Notes: generated from the letters alone by a model not told the origin. A stretch of DNA of 64,000 bases from Pedobacter sp. (GCA_025351765.1 JANXVH010000053.1:45318-109317), one strand, 5' to 3'. Counted from the first letter of the stretch, positions 1 through 10,243 are shown. Numbers and translations: made by a program.

Positions 1-187
1 TAAGTTTCATCAATCAAAATAGCGTTGATCTGCTATAGACATTTTTATTATTAATGGAATATTTGGTATTTTTGTTAGCATGACAAAATCCTTAGCAGGA
101 TTAATAATGAAATTAATAAGCTAACAATGCATCCGTATAGTTTCTTTAGAACCTTCAAACCAATCCAGCTGGCAAATTCGCGTTTTG

Positions 188-895
188 ATGAGCATTAAAG
201 TAGAAAACCTTTCTAAACATTACGATAAGCAGAAAGCAGTAGATTCCATCAGTTTTGAAGCGGGTCCGGGTAAGATATTAGGTTTCCTTGGGCCAAATGG
301 TGCAGGAAAATCCACCACTATGAAAATGCTTGCGGGCTACCTTAAGCCTACATCTGGAACAGCCGAACTTGGAGGCTTTGATATGGTGCAGGAGCACATT
401 GATGTAAAAAGGATTTTGGGTTATTTACCGGAAAATACGCCTTTATACCATGATATGTATGTTAAAGAGTTTCTGCAATTTGTAGCCCATACCTACGGAT
501 TAACGGATATTCCAAAGAAAGTGGAAATTGCAATAGCGCAGGTTGGGCTAGAAGCTGAGCAGCATAAAAAGATCAGCATGTTATCTAAGGGATATAAGCA
601 ACGTGTAGGCTTAGCACAAGCTATTATTCATGATCCGCAGGTGTTGATATTAGATGAGCCTACATCAGGGTTAGATCCGAATCAGCTGGCAGAGATTCGT
701 GAGCTGATTAAAGAACTGGGTAAAAGGCGGACAGTAATTCTATCTACTCATATTATGCAGGAGGTTGAAGCACTGTGTGATCAGGTAATTCTGATCAGTA
801 AGGGTGTTATAGTGGCTAATGCCAGTCTGACAGCGCTAAAGGCAGCGCACGCTCCGTTATCATTAGAAGATATTTTTAGGAAATTTACAGCCTAA
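188..895 (+). CDS. gldA: ABC transporter ATP-binding protein, GldA-like
   Basis: Walker A GPNGAGKST, signature LSKGYKQRVGLAQA, Walker B VLILDEPTSGLDP; gldF/gldG homologs lie just downstream. ATG at 188 preferred over the TTG at 185. Confidence 0.8.
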   Translation: MSIKVENLSKHYDKQKAVDSISFEAGPGKILGFLGPNGAGKSTTMKMLAGYLKPTSGTAELGGFDMVQEHIDVKRILGYLPENTPLYHDMYVKEFLQFVAHTYGLTDIPKKVEIAIAQVGLEAEQHKKISMLSKGYKQRVGLAQAIIHDPQVLILDEPTSGLDPNQLAEIRELIKELGKRRTVILSTHIMQEVEALCDQVILISKGVIVANASLTALKAAHAPLSLEDIFRKFTA

Positions 896-1064
896 TTAAG
901 ATTTTAATTCAATGCCCCAATTTCTCTACACTAGTTGTTTTAAATTATAAGGCTGACTATTAGCTATTTAAAGTCAGGTATTCGATATTAGCATTGCCTT
1001 GGCCTGGAATTTGTAATTGTGTGTTCAATTAAATTAAATTTTAAACATTTTAATTTTTAAAATC

Positions 1065-1622
1065 ATGAAAAGATTAATTTTAACAACAGCAATAGTTGGT
1101 ATTTTAGGGTTTAGCAGTGCATACGCACAAAAAAAGGATCCGGCAATGAGTGGATCTAAACTAGGTATAGGTGCAGAATTTGCTTTTCCAACGGGTAACA
1201 GTGGCGATGCTTACGATTTTGGTTATGGAGGCTCATTACAATTTCAGAAACCAATTGCCAATAGCTTGAATTTTACCGCCTCTGCGGGATATCTGAATTT
1301 TAAAGGTAAGGAATATGCTTATGGCCCAGTTACCGTAGCTGCCAAAGATTTTTCTGCTGTGCCCCTTAAAGCAGGACTGCGTTATTTCGTTGCAGAGAAT
1401 GTTTATTTAGGAGGTGAGCTAGGTGCGGCTATAGGAACAAGTGACGGTGCGGGTACTGCTTTTGCTTATGCACCTAGTGTTGGTGTAGAGTTTCCAGTGT
1501 CCAATAAAGGTTCAATTGACCTTGGAGCGCGTTATGAAGGATGGTCCAATAAAACCAACAATTCCTATTTACCTGTGAAGAATTTTGTAGGTTTAAGATT
1601 AGCGTATAACTTCGGTTTGTAA
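1065..1622 (+). CDS. outer membrane beta-barrel protein (paralog 1)
   Basis: Signal peptide (ILGFSSAYAQ), alternating beta-barrel pattern, C-terminal aromatic strand (LRLAYNFGL). Confidence 0.75.
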   Translation: MKRLILTTAIVGILGFSSAYAQKKDPAMSGSKLGIGAEFAFPTGNSGDAYDFGYGGSLQFQKPIANSLNFTASAGYLNFKGKEYAYGPVTVAAKDFSAVPLKAGLRYFVAENVYLGGELGAAIGTSDGAGTAFAYAPSVGVEFPVSNKGSIDLGARYEGWSNKTNNSYLPVKNFVGLRLAYNFGL

Positions 1623-1641
1623 ATTATATTATCGTCTTAAT

Positions 1642-1686
1642 AAGAAAGGCCTGTTATCTTTTTAGATGACAGGCCTTTCTTATTTT
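1642..1686. terminator. intrinsic terminator hairpin
   Basis: aagaaaggcctgttatct (1642-1659) pairs with agatgacaggcctttctt (1664-1681), 18-bp stem with one G-U, followed by T-rich tract. Confidence 0.8.
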
Positions 1687-1881
1687 ATAACAGAATTCAT
1701 ATGCTTTCATTTCGCCATTGCGCTCTTCAATATAATCTATTTCCTGCTGGGCATGCGTAAAAAGGGTACTTTTGCCTATCTGGTGCGAGCCGAGAAGAAT
1801 AATTGCCTTTTCGTCTTTTAAATGATGTATAATAGAATCAGTAATTACAATCGCAATATTAATGATTTTTGCTTCGACCAC
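1654..1881 (-). pseudogene. remnant of AAA_14/DUF4143-type ATPase (N-terminal P-loop joined to C-terminal motif)
   Basis: 75-aa ORF contains KAIILLGSHQIGKSTL (P-loop) directly joined to QEIDYIEERNGEMKAYEF (typical family C-terminal motif); central region missing. Confidence 0.65.
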
Positions 1882-1923
1882 TTATATTTCCTAATATCGC
1901 TGAACATAATAACAACCTTTTAA

Positions 1924-2439
1924 ATGAAGAAATATTTAGTGCCATTAGTTCTGGTTTGTCTTTTAGGATCATTTGCAGCCCAGGCACAAAAAAGTGGTCC
2001 GGTATTGGGCATCGGGTTCGATTTTGCATTTCCGCAAAGCAATTTTGGTAATCATACCAATTACGGCGCCGGCCCTTCTATTGTGTTTCAAAAAGGCATC
2101 AGTAAAAGTCTTAATTATACAGTTAGCGTTGCTTACCTAAGGTTTAATGGCGATGGTGAATTTGTAAATGTAAAATACAGGGAAGGTTTTGTGCCGATAA
2201 AAGTGGGATTACGGTATTTTTTTAGTGAATATATATATGGAGGAGGGGATGCCGGTGTGTCTCTTTCTTCTGCAAATGGCTCCGGTAGCGGTACTTCTTT
2301 CGCCTATGCGCCAACATTGGGTGCAGAATTTCCTGTAAGCAATAAAGGCAGTCTTGATTTTGGTGTAAGGTACGAAGGTTGGTCCCGAAGCGGGGGCACC
2401 CGATCTTTTGTAGGACTAAGGGCTGGATATAACTTCTAA
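1924..2439 (+). CDS. outer membrane beta-barrel protein (paralog 2)
   Basis: Same architecture as 1065..1622; shared FPVSNKGS.D.G.RYEGWS and FVGLR..YNF motifs. Confidence 0.75.
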   Translation: MKKYLVPLVLVCLLGSFAAQAQKSGPVLGIGFDFAFPQSNFGNHTNYGAGPSIVFQKGISKSLNYTVSVAYLRFNGDGEFVNVKYREGFVPIKVGLRYFFSEYIYGGGDAGVSLSSANGSGSGTSFAYAPTLGAEFPVSNKGSLDFGVRYEGWSRSGGTRSFVGLRAGYNF

Positions 2440-2447
2440 TATAACAG

Positions 2448-3176
2448 ATGTACGCAGTATTTAAACGAGAATTGTTCAGCTTGCTGAATTCGCTGATGGC
2501 TTACATTACCATAGGTATTTTCTTGCTGGCTACTGGTTTGTTACTCTGGTTGTTTCCTGATACTTCTATACTGGATTACGGTTATGCAGAGCTTTCAGGC
2601 TTCTTTAATCTCGCACCTTTCTTATTCCTTTTCCTAATACCTGCGCTAACCATGCGTTCGTTTGCTGAGGAAAGAAGAGAAGGAACTTATGTATTGCTGG
2701 CTACACGGCCGTTGAGTGATTGGCAGATTATAATGGCTAAATATTTTTCTTGTTACCTATTGGTCATTTTCTCGCTGCTGCCCACGGTAGTATATTACTT
2801 CTCTATTTATAAGCTGGCCTTGCCAATTGGGAATGTGGATAGCGGCGCCGTGATCGGCTCTTATATTGGTTTGTTGTTATTGAGTGCTGCTTTCACTGCA
2901 GCAGGCATTTTTGCTTCATCAGTTACAAAAAATCAGGTTATCGCCTTTGCGGTTTCTGTCTTTATTTGTTTTATTGCTTTTAGCGGCTTTGATGCCATGA
3001 GTAGAATATTTGGATTGAGCGCATTGGAAGGCATATTACTTAGTTTGAGCATCAACGAGCATTACCAATCCATAAGCAGGGGAGTGCTGGATACGCGCGA
3101 TCTGGTTTACTTTGTCAGCTTTGTGCTTTTCTTTTTAGGATTAACCAGATGGGTTTTGGGAGGCAGGAAATGGTAA
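2448..3176 (+). CDS. gldF: gliding motility ABC transporter permease GldF
   Basis: Multi-TM ABC-2 permease, MRSFAEERREGTYVLLATRPL motif, directly upstream of gldG-like ORF. Confidence 0.8.
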   Translation: MYAVFKRELFSLLNSLMAYITIGIFLLATGLLLWLFPDTSILDYGYAELSGFFNLAPFLFLFLIPALTMRSFAEERREGTYVLLATRPLSDWQIIMAKYFSCYLLVIFSLLPTVVYYFSIYKLALPIGNVDSGAVIGSYIGLLLLSAAFTAAGIFASSVTKNQVIAFAVSVFICFIAFSGFDAMSRIFGLSALEGILLSLSINEHYQSISRGVLDTRDLVYFVSFVLFFLGLTRWVLGGRKW

Positions 3177-4852
3177 AGAGGAGTAAGAGCAAGCTCATTA
3201 ATGTTCTTGGGTTTTTAGCAGCAATCATCCTGCTGAATGTTTTAGCGCAGTACTTTTATACCCGTATAGATTTTACAAAAGATAAAAGGTTTACGCTAAA
3301 TCCGGCTACTCGTTCTTTGTTAAAGAATGCAAAAAAGCCAGTTACCATTACTGTGTTTCTGGATGGGGAGTTGCCAGCTGCTTTTAAACGCTTAAAAAGT
3401 GCAACATCGGATTTGCTGAACGATTATAAGGGTTACGCGGGAAGTAATGTTCAGGTAAAGTTTATTGATCCGATAGCCGGTTTGTCTGGAGCTGACCTGG
3501 ACAGCACGCTAAGCTATTTACATAGACTTGGCATAGAGCCAACTACGATAGATATTAAGAACGACAATGGTTTTGCTCAAAAAACATTGTTCCCGATGGC
3601 ACTTGTAGAAGGTGATGGTTTCGGTTTTCCTGTTAAGTTGCTGCAGAATCTTGATCCCGGAGTGAGTTATGAGGAGCGCATTAATAGTGCAGTGGAAAAC
3701 CTGGAATATAGTTTTACTTCTGCCCTGCAAAAAGTTTTAACCGGCTTACACCCCCGTATAGGATTTACAGAAGGTAATGGGGAGTTGAACGATGCACAGC
3801 TTAGTGATGCCATCAACAGCTTGTCGGACACCTATGAAGTGGGCAGGGTAAACCTGGATGTGGTTGACAAAAGCGGATTGGATAAACTAAAACTCATTGT
3901 AATTGCTAAACCTCAGCGTGAATTTACGGAGGCCGAGAAATTCAAGCTGAACTATTTTGTGATGAATGGAGGCAGGGTGCTCTGGAGTATAGATCAGGTA
4001 AGTGCCGAATTAGATAGCATGAGCAGCAAAGGGGAGCAACTGGCATTTAACAAGAAACTGAACCTGGACGATATGCTGTTTATGTATGGCGCCAGGATAA
4101 ATTATAACCTGATAGCAGATGCCAATTGCGCGGAAATCCCTTTAAGTACTGGCGGTGGGCAGGGACAAATCCAAATGGCGCCATGGGTATATTATCCTTT
4201 GCTGATTCCGGATACCAGCAGTACCATCGTAAAAAACATAGATGGCGTAAGGTCGGAATTTGTAAGTACAGTAGACACCATTGGCGTTAGGGGATTGAAG
4301 AAAACAGTAATTCTGCATACTTCAGGATTTAACAAGGTGCACAACACACCTAAATTATTGACTTTGCAAATGGTTGCAGAACAACCGAATCCGCGTGATT
4401 ATGCAAGTACGCCACTAATTGCGGGCATATTGATAGAAGGTAGTTTTCCTTCGGTATTCCTGAACAGGTCGGTGCCTGCCGGGATTACTGAGCCCTTTAC
4501 GCTACCTGCACAAAGCGAGCCGGGTAAAATGGTGGTAATAGGAGATGGGGATATATTTAAGAACCAGGTAAGCAGCAAGGACGGATCAGTCTTCCCTTTG
4601 GGTTACGACAGGTACTCGCAGCGTACTTTTGGAAATAAATCATTGTTGTTGAACCTTGCAGACTACCTGGCAAACGACAATAACCTGATCGTTTTACGCA
4701 ATAAAGAAGTGAAGATCAGGTTGCTGGATAAGGCCAGACTGAGAACTGAAAAAGTGCAATGGCAATTGGTTAATATTTGTACTCCGCTAGCAATGTTGAT
4801 ATTGTTTGCGATTTTTCAACATTATTACCGCAAGCATAAGTATGCAAGGTAA
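3170..4852 (+). CDS. gldG: gliding motility ABC transporter auxiliary protein GldG
   Basis: N- and C-terminal TM, ABC_transp_aux/GldG-type sequence (RIDFTKDKRFTL..TRSLLKN); start likely at MVKRSK, overlapping gldF. Confidence 0.8.
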   Translation: MVKRSKSKLINVLGFLAAIILLNVLAQYFYTRIDFTKDKRFTLNPATRSLLKNAKKPVTITVFLDGELPAAFKRLKSATSDLLNDYKGYAGSNVQVKFIDPIAGLSGADLDSTLSYLHRLGIEPTTIDIKNDNGFAQKTLFPMALVEGDGFGFPVKLLQNLDPGVSYEERINSAVENLEYSFTSALQKVLTGLHPRIGFTEGNGELNDAQLSDAINSLSDTYEVGRVNLDVVDKSGLDKLKLIVIAKPQREFTEAEKFKLNYFVMNGGRVLWSIDQVSAELDSMSSKGEQLAFNKKLNLDDMLFMYGARINYNLIADANCAEIPLSTGGGQGQIQMAPWVYYPLLIPDTSSTIVKNIDGVRSEFVSTVDTIGVRGLKKTVILHTSGFNKVHNTPKLLTLQMVAEQPNPRDYASTPLIAGILIEGSFPSVFLNRSVPAGITEPFTLPAQSEPGKMVVIGDGDIFKNQVSSKDGSVFPLGYDRYSQRTFGNKSLLLNLADYLANDNNLIVLRNKEVKIRLLDKARLRTEKVQWQLVNICTPLAMLILFAIFQHYYRKHKYAR

Positions 4853-4886
4853 TTTTTATATTTTTGAGAACTGACTAGAGCGAACT

Positions 4887-6011
4887 ATGAGATTTATTGT
4901 TTCCACATCAACATTATTAAAACACTTGCAGACTGTAAATGGTGCTTCAAGCAGCAGTACTGTTTTGCCTATTCTGGAAAACTTTCTTTTTGAGATAAAA
5001 GACGGAAATTTAACCATTTCAGCAACGGATTTACAGACAAGCATGACTACTTCTTTACCAGTTGAATCTAAAGAAGGTGGTAAGGTTGCTGTGCCCGCAA
5101 GAATATTATTAGATACTTTAAAAACGCTTCCAGATCAGCCGATTTCCTTCAATATAGATGATGCCTCTTTCTCAATAGAGATTAGTGCGGGTGATGGAAA
5201 ATATAAATTAAGCGGAGAGAATGGTGATGATTTTCCTAAGATCCCTGTGGTTGAAAACGCGTCGTCTGTAAACCTTCCAGCCTCTGTATTAATAGAGGCC
5301 ATAACAAAAACAATTTTTGCAGTAAGTAATGATGAACTTAGACCGGCAATGACAGGTGTGTTTTGCCAGCTTTCTGATCAACACATCACATTTGTTGCTA
5401 CAGATGCTCATAAACTAGTAAGATACAGGCGTTTGGATAGCAAGGCAGATAAGACTTCAACTTTTATCTTGCCAAAAAAAGCCTTAACCTTATTAAAAGC
5501 AGCACTTCCATCATCGGATGTTAATGTTTCTGTTGACTATAATGCAACCAGTGCTTTCTTTAAATTTGAGAACATTAACTTGGTTTGTCGCCTGATAGAT
5601 GAACGTTATCCGGATTATGAAGCAGTTATTCCTGCCAACAATCCTAATAAGCTGATTATTGACAGGGCTTTATTTTTAAATACTTTAAGAAGAGTTGTGA
5701 TATTTGCCAATAAGACAACCCATCAGGTTCGTTTAAAAATCAATGGTAGTGAATTGAACATTTCATCTGAAGATCTTGATTTTGCCAACGAAGCTCATGA
5801 GCGTCTAAGTTGCCAATATGAGGGTGAAGACCTTGAAATTGGATTTAATGCACGTTTCTTAATAGAAATGCTTAGCAATTTAAGTGGTGAAGAAGTGACT
5901 TTGGAACTGTCAACACCAAATCGCGCAGGTCTTCTAATTCCTCAGACAAATGATGAGAATGAGAATGTACTGATGTTGGTTATGCCAGTAATGCTTAACA
6001 ACTACAATTAA
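4887..6011 (+). CDS. dnaN: DNA polymerase III subunit beta (sliding clamp)
   Basis: 374 aa, MRFIVSTSTLLKHLQTVNG..., C-terminal LVMPVMLNNYN typical of DnaN. Confidence 0.95.
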   Translation: MRFIVSTSTLLKHLQTVNGASSSSTVLPILENFLFEIKDGNLTISATDLQTSMTTSLPVESKEGGKVAVPARILLDTLKTLPDQPISFNIDDASFSIEISAGDGKYKLSGENGDDFPKIPVVENASSVNLPASVLIEAITKTIFAVSNDELRPAMTGVFCQLSDQHITFVATDAHKLVRYRRLDSKADKTSTFILPKKALTLLKAALPSSDVNVSVDYNATSAFFKFENINLVCRLIDERYPDYEAVIPANNPNKLIIDRALFLNTLRRVVIFANKTTHQVRLKINGSELNISSEDLDFANEAHERLSCQYEGEDLEIGFNARFLIEMLSNLSGEEVTLELSTPNRAGLLIPQTNDENENVLMLVMPVMLNNYN

Positions 6012-6032
6012 TTTAACATTTTTACGTATTAT

Positions 6033-6066
6033 AATGGCTTGGTTATTAACCAGGCCATTGTTATTT
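6033..6066 (+). terminator. intrinsic terminator after dnaN
   Basis: aatggcttggtt/aaccaggccatt 12-bp stem (with G-U), 3-nt loop, T-rich downstream. Confidence 0.75.
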
Positions 6067-6101
6067 TTGCGTATTATTTTATTGCTATTTAAATAAGAAT
6101 T

Positions 6102-6755
6102 ATGAAAAGAATCCTTTTTTTAAGCCTTGGCCTTTTAATATTAGTGTCTGGTTGTGTTAAAAAAAATGATACACCTGTAGGTGAAGCACAGTTGAGGTTT
6201 GTAAATGCAGTTTCAGGCTCTACTGCGCAAGATGTTTACGTAAATAATAACCTGGTGACAAGCAAGAGCCTTGGCTATGCCCAAACTACCGGCTACATGA
6301 AAGTGCTTTCAGGCATTAATTTGATTGCTTTTGCTGATGGCAGTACTTTAGCATCTAATGCCATTATTAGTTACGGGACGGAAATTGGCAGTAATTCAAG
6401 TGTATACTATTACAAAAATCTGTCTGGAACATTAGTTGCAGGTGCAATTAGAGATGATATGAAAGCGCCGGCTGCAGGAAAGGCAAGAGTTAGGTTTGTA
6501 CACTTAAATAATTTTTTAAACAACTCTTTAAGGGTTAGTGCAGTTGGTGGCGCAGAGCTGTTTCCTACTTTGATTTTTGGAAGTGCATCTGCATATTTTG
6601 ATGTAGCGCCCGGTACAAAATTCCAAGCAGCTGCTACTGGGGTAACTATTTCTCCTGAGATCAGCATTAACGTGCAATCTGGAAAAGTATACACTATAGT
6701 ATTGACAGGCTCTACAGCGACTGAACTTTATGCTTTCTCTCTCTTACAAAATTAA
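6102..6755 (+). CDS. DUF4397-like lipoprotein
   Basis: Lipobox LVSGC; LRFVNAVSGS..DVYVNN and VRFVHLNNF repeats typical of DUF4397. Confidence 0.7.
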   Translation: MKRILFLSLGLLILVSGCVKKNDTPVGEAQLRFVNAVSGSTAQDVYVNNNLVTSKSLGYAQTTGYMKVLSGINLIAFADGSTLASNAIISYGTEIGSNSSVYYYKNLSGTLVAGAIRDDMKAPAAGKARVRFVHLNNFLNNSLRVSAVGGAELFPTLIFGSASAYFDVAPGTKFQAAATGVTISPEISINVQSGKVYTIVLTGSTATELYAFSLLQN

Positions 6756-6776
6756 TTTTACCGTCTGAAACATAAA

Positions 6777-6808
6777 ATATCATGGTAATTGCCATGATAT
6801 TCATATTT
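6777..6808 (+). terminator. intrinsic terminator
   Basis: atatcatgg-taattg-ccatgatat perfect 9-bp stem followed by ttcatattttt. Confidence 0.65.
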
Positions 6809-6828
6809 TTGGGCTTAATCTATAAAAC

Positions 6829-7506
6829 TTGGAACTACTACATCATCTAATGGATTTCATTCTTCATATCGATAAGCACCTTGCTGATATTGTAAATGAA
6901 TATCATACACTTACCTACTTAATTTTATTTCTAATTATTTTTGCTGAAACAGGATTCGTAGTTACCCCTTTTTTGCCGGGAGACTCGTTGCTATTTGCTG
7001 CCGGAGCTTTAATTGCTGGAGGTAGAACTGATTTGAACATTTGGTTAATGCTACTTATACTCATTGCTGCATCCATTTTAGGGAATACTTTGAACTACAA
7101 ACTTGGCAGCTTTTTTGGTGCCGGTGTTTTTAAAGAAAATAACAAGATACTTAAACTCAAATATTATCACGACTCTCATGAATTTTTTGAGAAGCATGGC
7201 GGGAAAGCAATTATATTTAGTCGGTTTCTCCCTATTTTTAGAACTATAGCACCATTTGTTGCTGGAATTGCAAAAATGCCATTTGGCCGGTTTACCCTGT
7301 TTAATGTGGTAGGAGGTGTCTCTTGGATTTTTAGTCTGCTTATTTCAGGTTATTTGCTTGGACAAATCCAGTGGTTTAAAGATAACTTCGATATTGTTAT
7401 TGTTCTGATAGCGGTGGTTACTTTTATACCGGCGGTTTGGGCTGCAATAAGAAGTCGTTTTCAACCAAAGAAGATTGACGAAATGATACTTCCAAACAAG
7501 GATTAA
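6829..7506 (+). CDS. DedA family membrane protein
   Basis: FAETGFVVTPFLPGDSLLFAAG and FSRFLPIFRTIAPFVAG motifs. Confidence 0.85.
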   Translation: MELLHHLMDFILHIDKHLADIVNEYHTLTYLILFLIIFAETGFVVTPFLPGDSLLFAAGALIAGGRTDLNIWLMLLILIAASILGNTLNYKLGSFFGAGVFKENNKILKLKYYHDSHEFFEKHGGKAIIFSRFLPIFRTIAPFVAGIAKMPFGRFTLFNVVGGVSWIFSLLISGYLLGQIQWFKDNFDIVIVLIAVVTFIPAVWAAIRSRFQPKKIDEMILPNKD

Positions 7507-8369
7507 AATCCTTCAAGAATGGGCTGACCTGCATCTACCCATGCAGAATACCAATAACTTCCTATTTGGAGAATAGAACCTCGCATTTGTCGCTCTACCA
7601 TTGCATTCATTTTAGTGTGATAGGCTCTTGAGTATGCTTTTGAATACTGTTTTAGCAATTGGGTTTTCCGTTTGGAAAAATCTGATTTCTGATGGGCGCG
7701 AAATTCCATACTTACCTCTTTTTCGCACCACAGTACTGAGTCTACCAAACTATGGGTATGTTTAACAATGTCCCAAGATTGCTTTAAAGGCTGGTCTATA
7801 TAAATTGCTTTGCCTACTGCATAGTTATATTCCTTTGAAAAAAGCTCAGGAAGCCTGCTCTCCCAAAAAGCGTGTATGCCTGTTTGACCCGTTAGCTGTC
7901 CATTGTGGTTTTCTGTAGTATGCAGAGGTACGTGTGCATCTGCCAGGTAATGACCCAGGTAGGCAGAATAGATTAGGATTTTAGCAGAATCACGGTCTTT
8001 AAACGCTTGTACCAGTTTATAATAGCTCTTAAGAATCTGCCAGGGCAGTATACCATTTCGGTTTAGTTTTGCAGCTCCGTATTTCTCAATGGCTTTATCC
8101 CATTTTTCTGGAATACTATCTATATTTTCCTCGTATAGCTCCGCATCTAAGTAGTGTCTGGCTGCTTCTGCAGTATCGGCGTATCGCCTTTTATCTGGAT
8201 CTACCGCATGTTCTGCTAAATAATCTATATTGGATTTATAGAAGCGGATGAGGCCGTTGGGAAGCGTAAAAACTGCAAGCTTGTTTATTTCCTGATGGGC
8301 AAAGAACCCCCAGGAAGCACAGGTAGCAATAATAGCGATAAGAAATGCTGAAATGACAAAGTGTTTCAA
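7503..8369 (-). CDS. S1/P1 nuclease / zinc-dependent phospholipase C-like protein
   Basis: WGFFAHQEIN N-terminus; HYLADAHVPLHTTENHNGQ...GIHAFWES metal-ligand pattern. Confidence 0.65.
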   Translation of the reverse strand: MKHFVISAFLIAIIATCASWGFFAHQEINKLAVFTLPNGLIRFYKSNIDYLAEHAVDPDKRRYADTAEAARHYLDAELYEENIDSIPEKWDKAIEKYGAAKLNRNGILPWQILKSYYKLVQAFKDRDSAKILIYSAYLGHYLADAHVPLHTTENHNGQLTGQTGIHAFWESRLPELFSKEYNYAVGKAIYIDQPLKQSWDIVKHTHSLVDSVLWCEKEVSMEFRAHQKSDFSKRKTQLLKQYSKAYSRAYHTKMNAMVERQMRGSILQIGSYWYSAWVDAGQPILEGF

Positions 8370-8371
8370 TC

Positions 8372-10231
8372 TTATTTATCTACACTTTTTCCTTTCATAG
8401 CTGATGATACTGCCACATCCATCACTCGCTCTGCAAAAGGCCTGGTAAACTCATTAAGCTCATCGGCTTTTTTAAGAATATCGTCTTTAATGGCTGTTGC
8501 TAAGGCAGCTTTAAGTGCCTCAATATGTTGGGTGGTTTCAGTGATTTCTTCCATAGTTAAGAATTCACCATGTTTGGTTAAGAATCGCTCTGCGGTATAG
8601 ACTAATTGTTCGCCTTCACTTCTGGCTTCTATGAGCATGCGTTGTTCTACATCGCTTTTGGCATGGGTGATGCTATCGATCAGCATTTTCTCTACCGTGT
8701 CGTCTGTTAGTCCGTAAGTTGGTTTAACATCTATTTCTTGTTTTACTCCCGAGCGCAGCTCAATAGCCTGAACAGTTAAGATGCCATCTGCATTTAACAA
8801 GAAGTTGATATCTACCTTAGGTAACCCAGCGGGCATTGCAGGAATGCCCCTCAGTTCAAATTCTGCCAGCTTTCTGTTCTCTGCTACCAAGTCGCGTTCT
8901 CCTTGGAATACAGAGATTTTCATATTCACTTGCCCATCTAAAGAAGTGGTGTATTGTCGACCCGCCTTTGTAGGTACTTTAGCATTTCTTGGGATGATCA
9001 CATCCATCAATCCGCCAATCGTTTCTATGCCCAATGATAATGGAGTAACGTCCAACAACAAGATATCAGAGCGGTTTCCTGCAAGGATATCTGCTTGTAT
9101 GGCAGCACCAAGCGCTACTACTTCATCGGGGTTGATTTGATCGTGTGGTTTACTGCCGAAGAAAGCTTCTACCTGTTGTTTTACATATGGCGTTCGGGTT
9201 GAGCCGCCAACCATAATCACTTCATCAATAGCTGTTATATCTAGCTTTGCATCGCTTAGCGCATTTTTACAGGATACAATTGTTTCAGCTACTTTAGGGG
9301 CAATTAGATTTTCGAATGTTTGTTTATCAAGTGTACACCAGATTTCACCAAGTTTTTCATTAAAAAGGTTCTGCGTACTCAAGGCCTTTTTAGCTTCTTC
9401 CGCCTTTAGGCGAAGTGATTGCATAAGTCCGAAATCAGCATCAAGTTGGTCTTTTTGAATATTATTCTTCTCAACCCAGTAATGAACAATGGCGCGGTCA
9501 AAGTCGTCGCCGCCAAGGAAGGTGTTTCCATTTGTGGACAATACTTCAAATATTCCATTTTGAATAGATAAGATGGAAACATCGAAAGTGCCACCACCTA
9601 AATCGTATACTGCTATTGTTTTTTGTTGTGTTGGATCAAGACCTATTCCGTAAGCCAAGCTTGCTGCGGTTGGCTCATTTACTATTCTCAATACATCTAA
9701 ACCTGCAAGTTTGCCTGCATCGCGTGTTGCTTGCCGCTGACTATCGTTAAAATATGCTGGCACAGTAATAACGGCCCTGTTGACAGGTGTTTTAAGCGCA
9801 TGTTCTGCGCGCCCTTTTAGCTCTTTTAAAATCTCTGCAGATAATTCTATAGGAGTATAAAAGCGGTCGCCCACTTTTATCTTAACCAAGGAATCATTTT
9901 CATCATCAATGATTTTGTAAGAGAAGATATCCTGATGAGCGGCCAGGTCTTTATAAGATCTGCCTAATAGTCGTTTAACTGAAAATATGGTATTGGAAGG
10001 GTCAGTTATTAAAAATTCTTTGGCTTCATTACCTACCAAGGCATCGCCTTGCGTATTAAAGTGAACAACAGAAGGAACAAGTAAACCTTTGCCTGTATCA
10101 TTAATTATCTGTGCATTTTTTTCAGGATTAATGAAAGCCACCAAGCTGTTGGTAGTGCCAAGGTCTATACCCACAATTATTTCTTCTTGCTGGAAAGAAC
10201 CTGTTGCCAGGTTAATGGAAATTTTTGCCAT
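8372..10231 (-). CDS. hscA: Hsp70-type Fe-S assembly chaperone HscA
   Basis: Hsp70 signatures VGIDLGTTNSLVAF, DLGGGTFDVSIL, VIMVGGSTRTPYV; 619-aa length and N-terminal extension fit HscA rather than DnaK. Confidence 0.8.
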   Translation of the reverse strand: MAKISINLATGSFQQEEIIVGIDLGTTNSLVAFINPEKNAQIINDTGKGLLVPSVVHFNTQGDALVGNEAKEFLITDPSNTIFSVKRLLGRSYKDLAAHQDIFSYKIIDDENDSLVKIKVGDRFYTPIELSAEILKELKGRAEHALKTPVNRAVITVPAYFNDSQRQATRDAGKLAGLDVLRIVNEPTAASLAYGIGLDPTQQKTIAVYDLGGGTFDVSILSIQNGIFEVLSTNGNTFLGGDDFDRAIVHYWVEKNNIQKDQLDADFGLMQSLRLKAEEAKKALSTQNLFNEKLGEIWCTLDKQTFENLIAPKVAETIVSCKNALSDAKLDITAIDEVIMVGGSTRTPYVKQQVEAFFGSKPHDQINPDEVVALGAAIQADILAGNRSDILLLDVTPLSLGIETIGGLMDVIIPRNAKVPTKAGRQYTTSLDGQVNMKISVFQGERDLVAENRKLAEFELRGIPAMPAGLPKVDINFLLNADGILTVQAIELRSGVKQEIDVKPTYGLTDDTVEKMLIDSITHAKSDVEQRMLIEARSEGEQLVYTAERFLTKHGEFLTMEEITETTQHIEALKAALATAIKDDILKKADELNEFTRPFAERVMDVAVSSAMKGKSVDK

Positions 10232-10243
10232 AGTGCGCCAAAT

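Noticed and set aside
1869-2051. 60-aa ORF overlapping the start of the second barrel gene
   Set aside because: Alternative frame over a convincing signal-peptide-bearing CDS at 1924; no independent evidence.
8781-9140. Plus-strand 119-aa ORF antisense to hscA
   Set aside because: Lies entirely opposite a clear Hsp70 gene; composition is that of a shadow ORF and no family motifs are visible.
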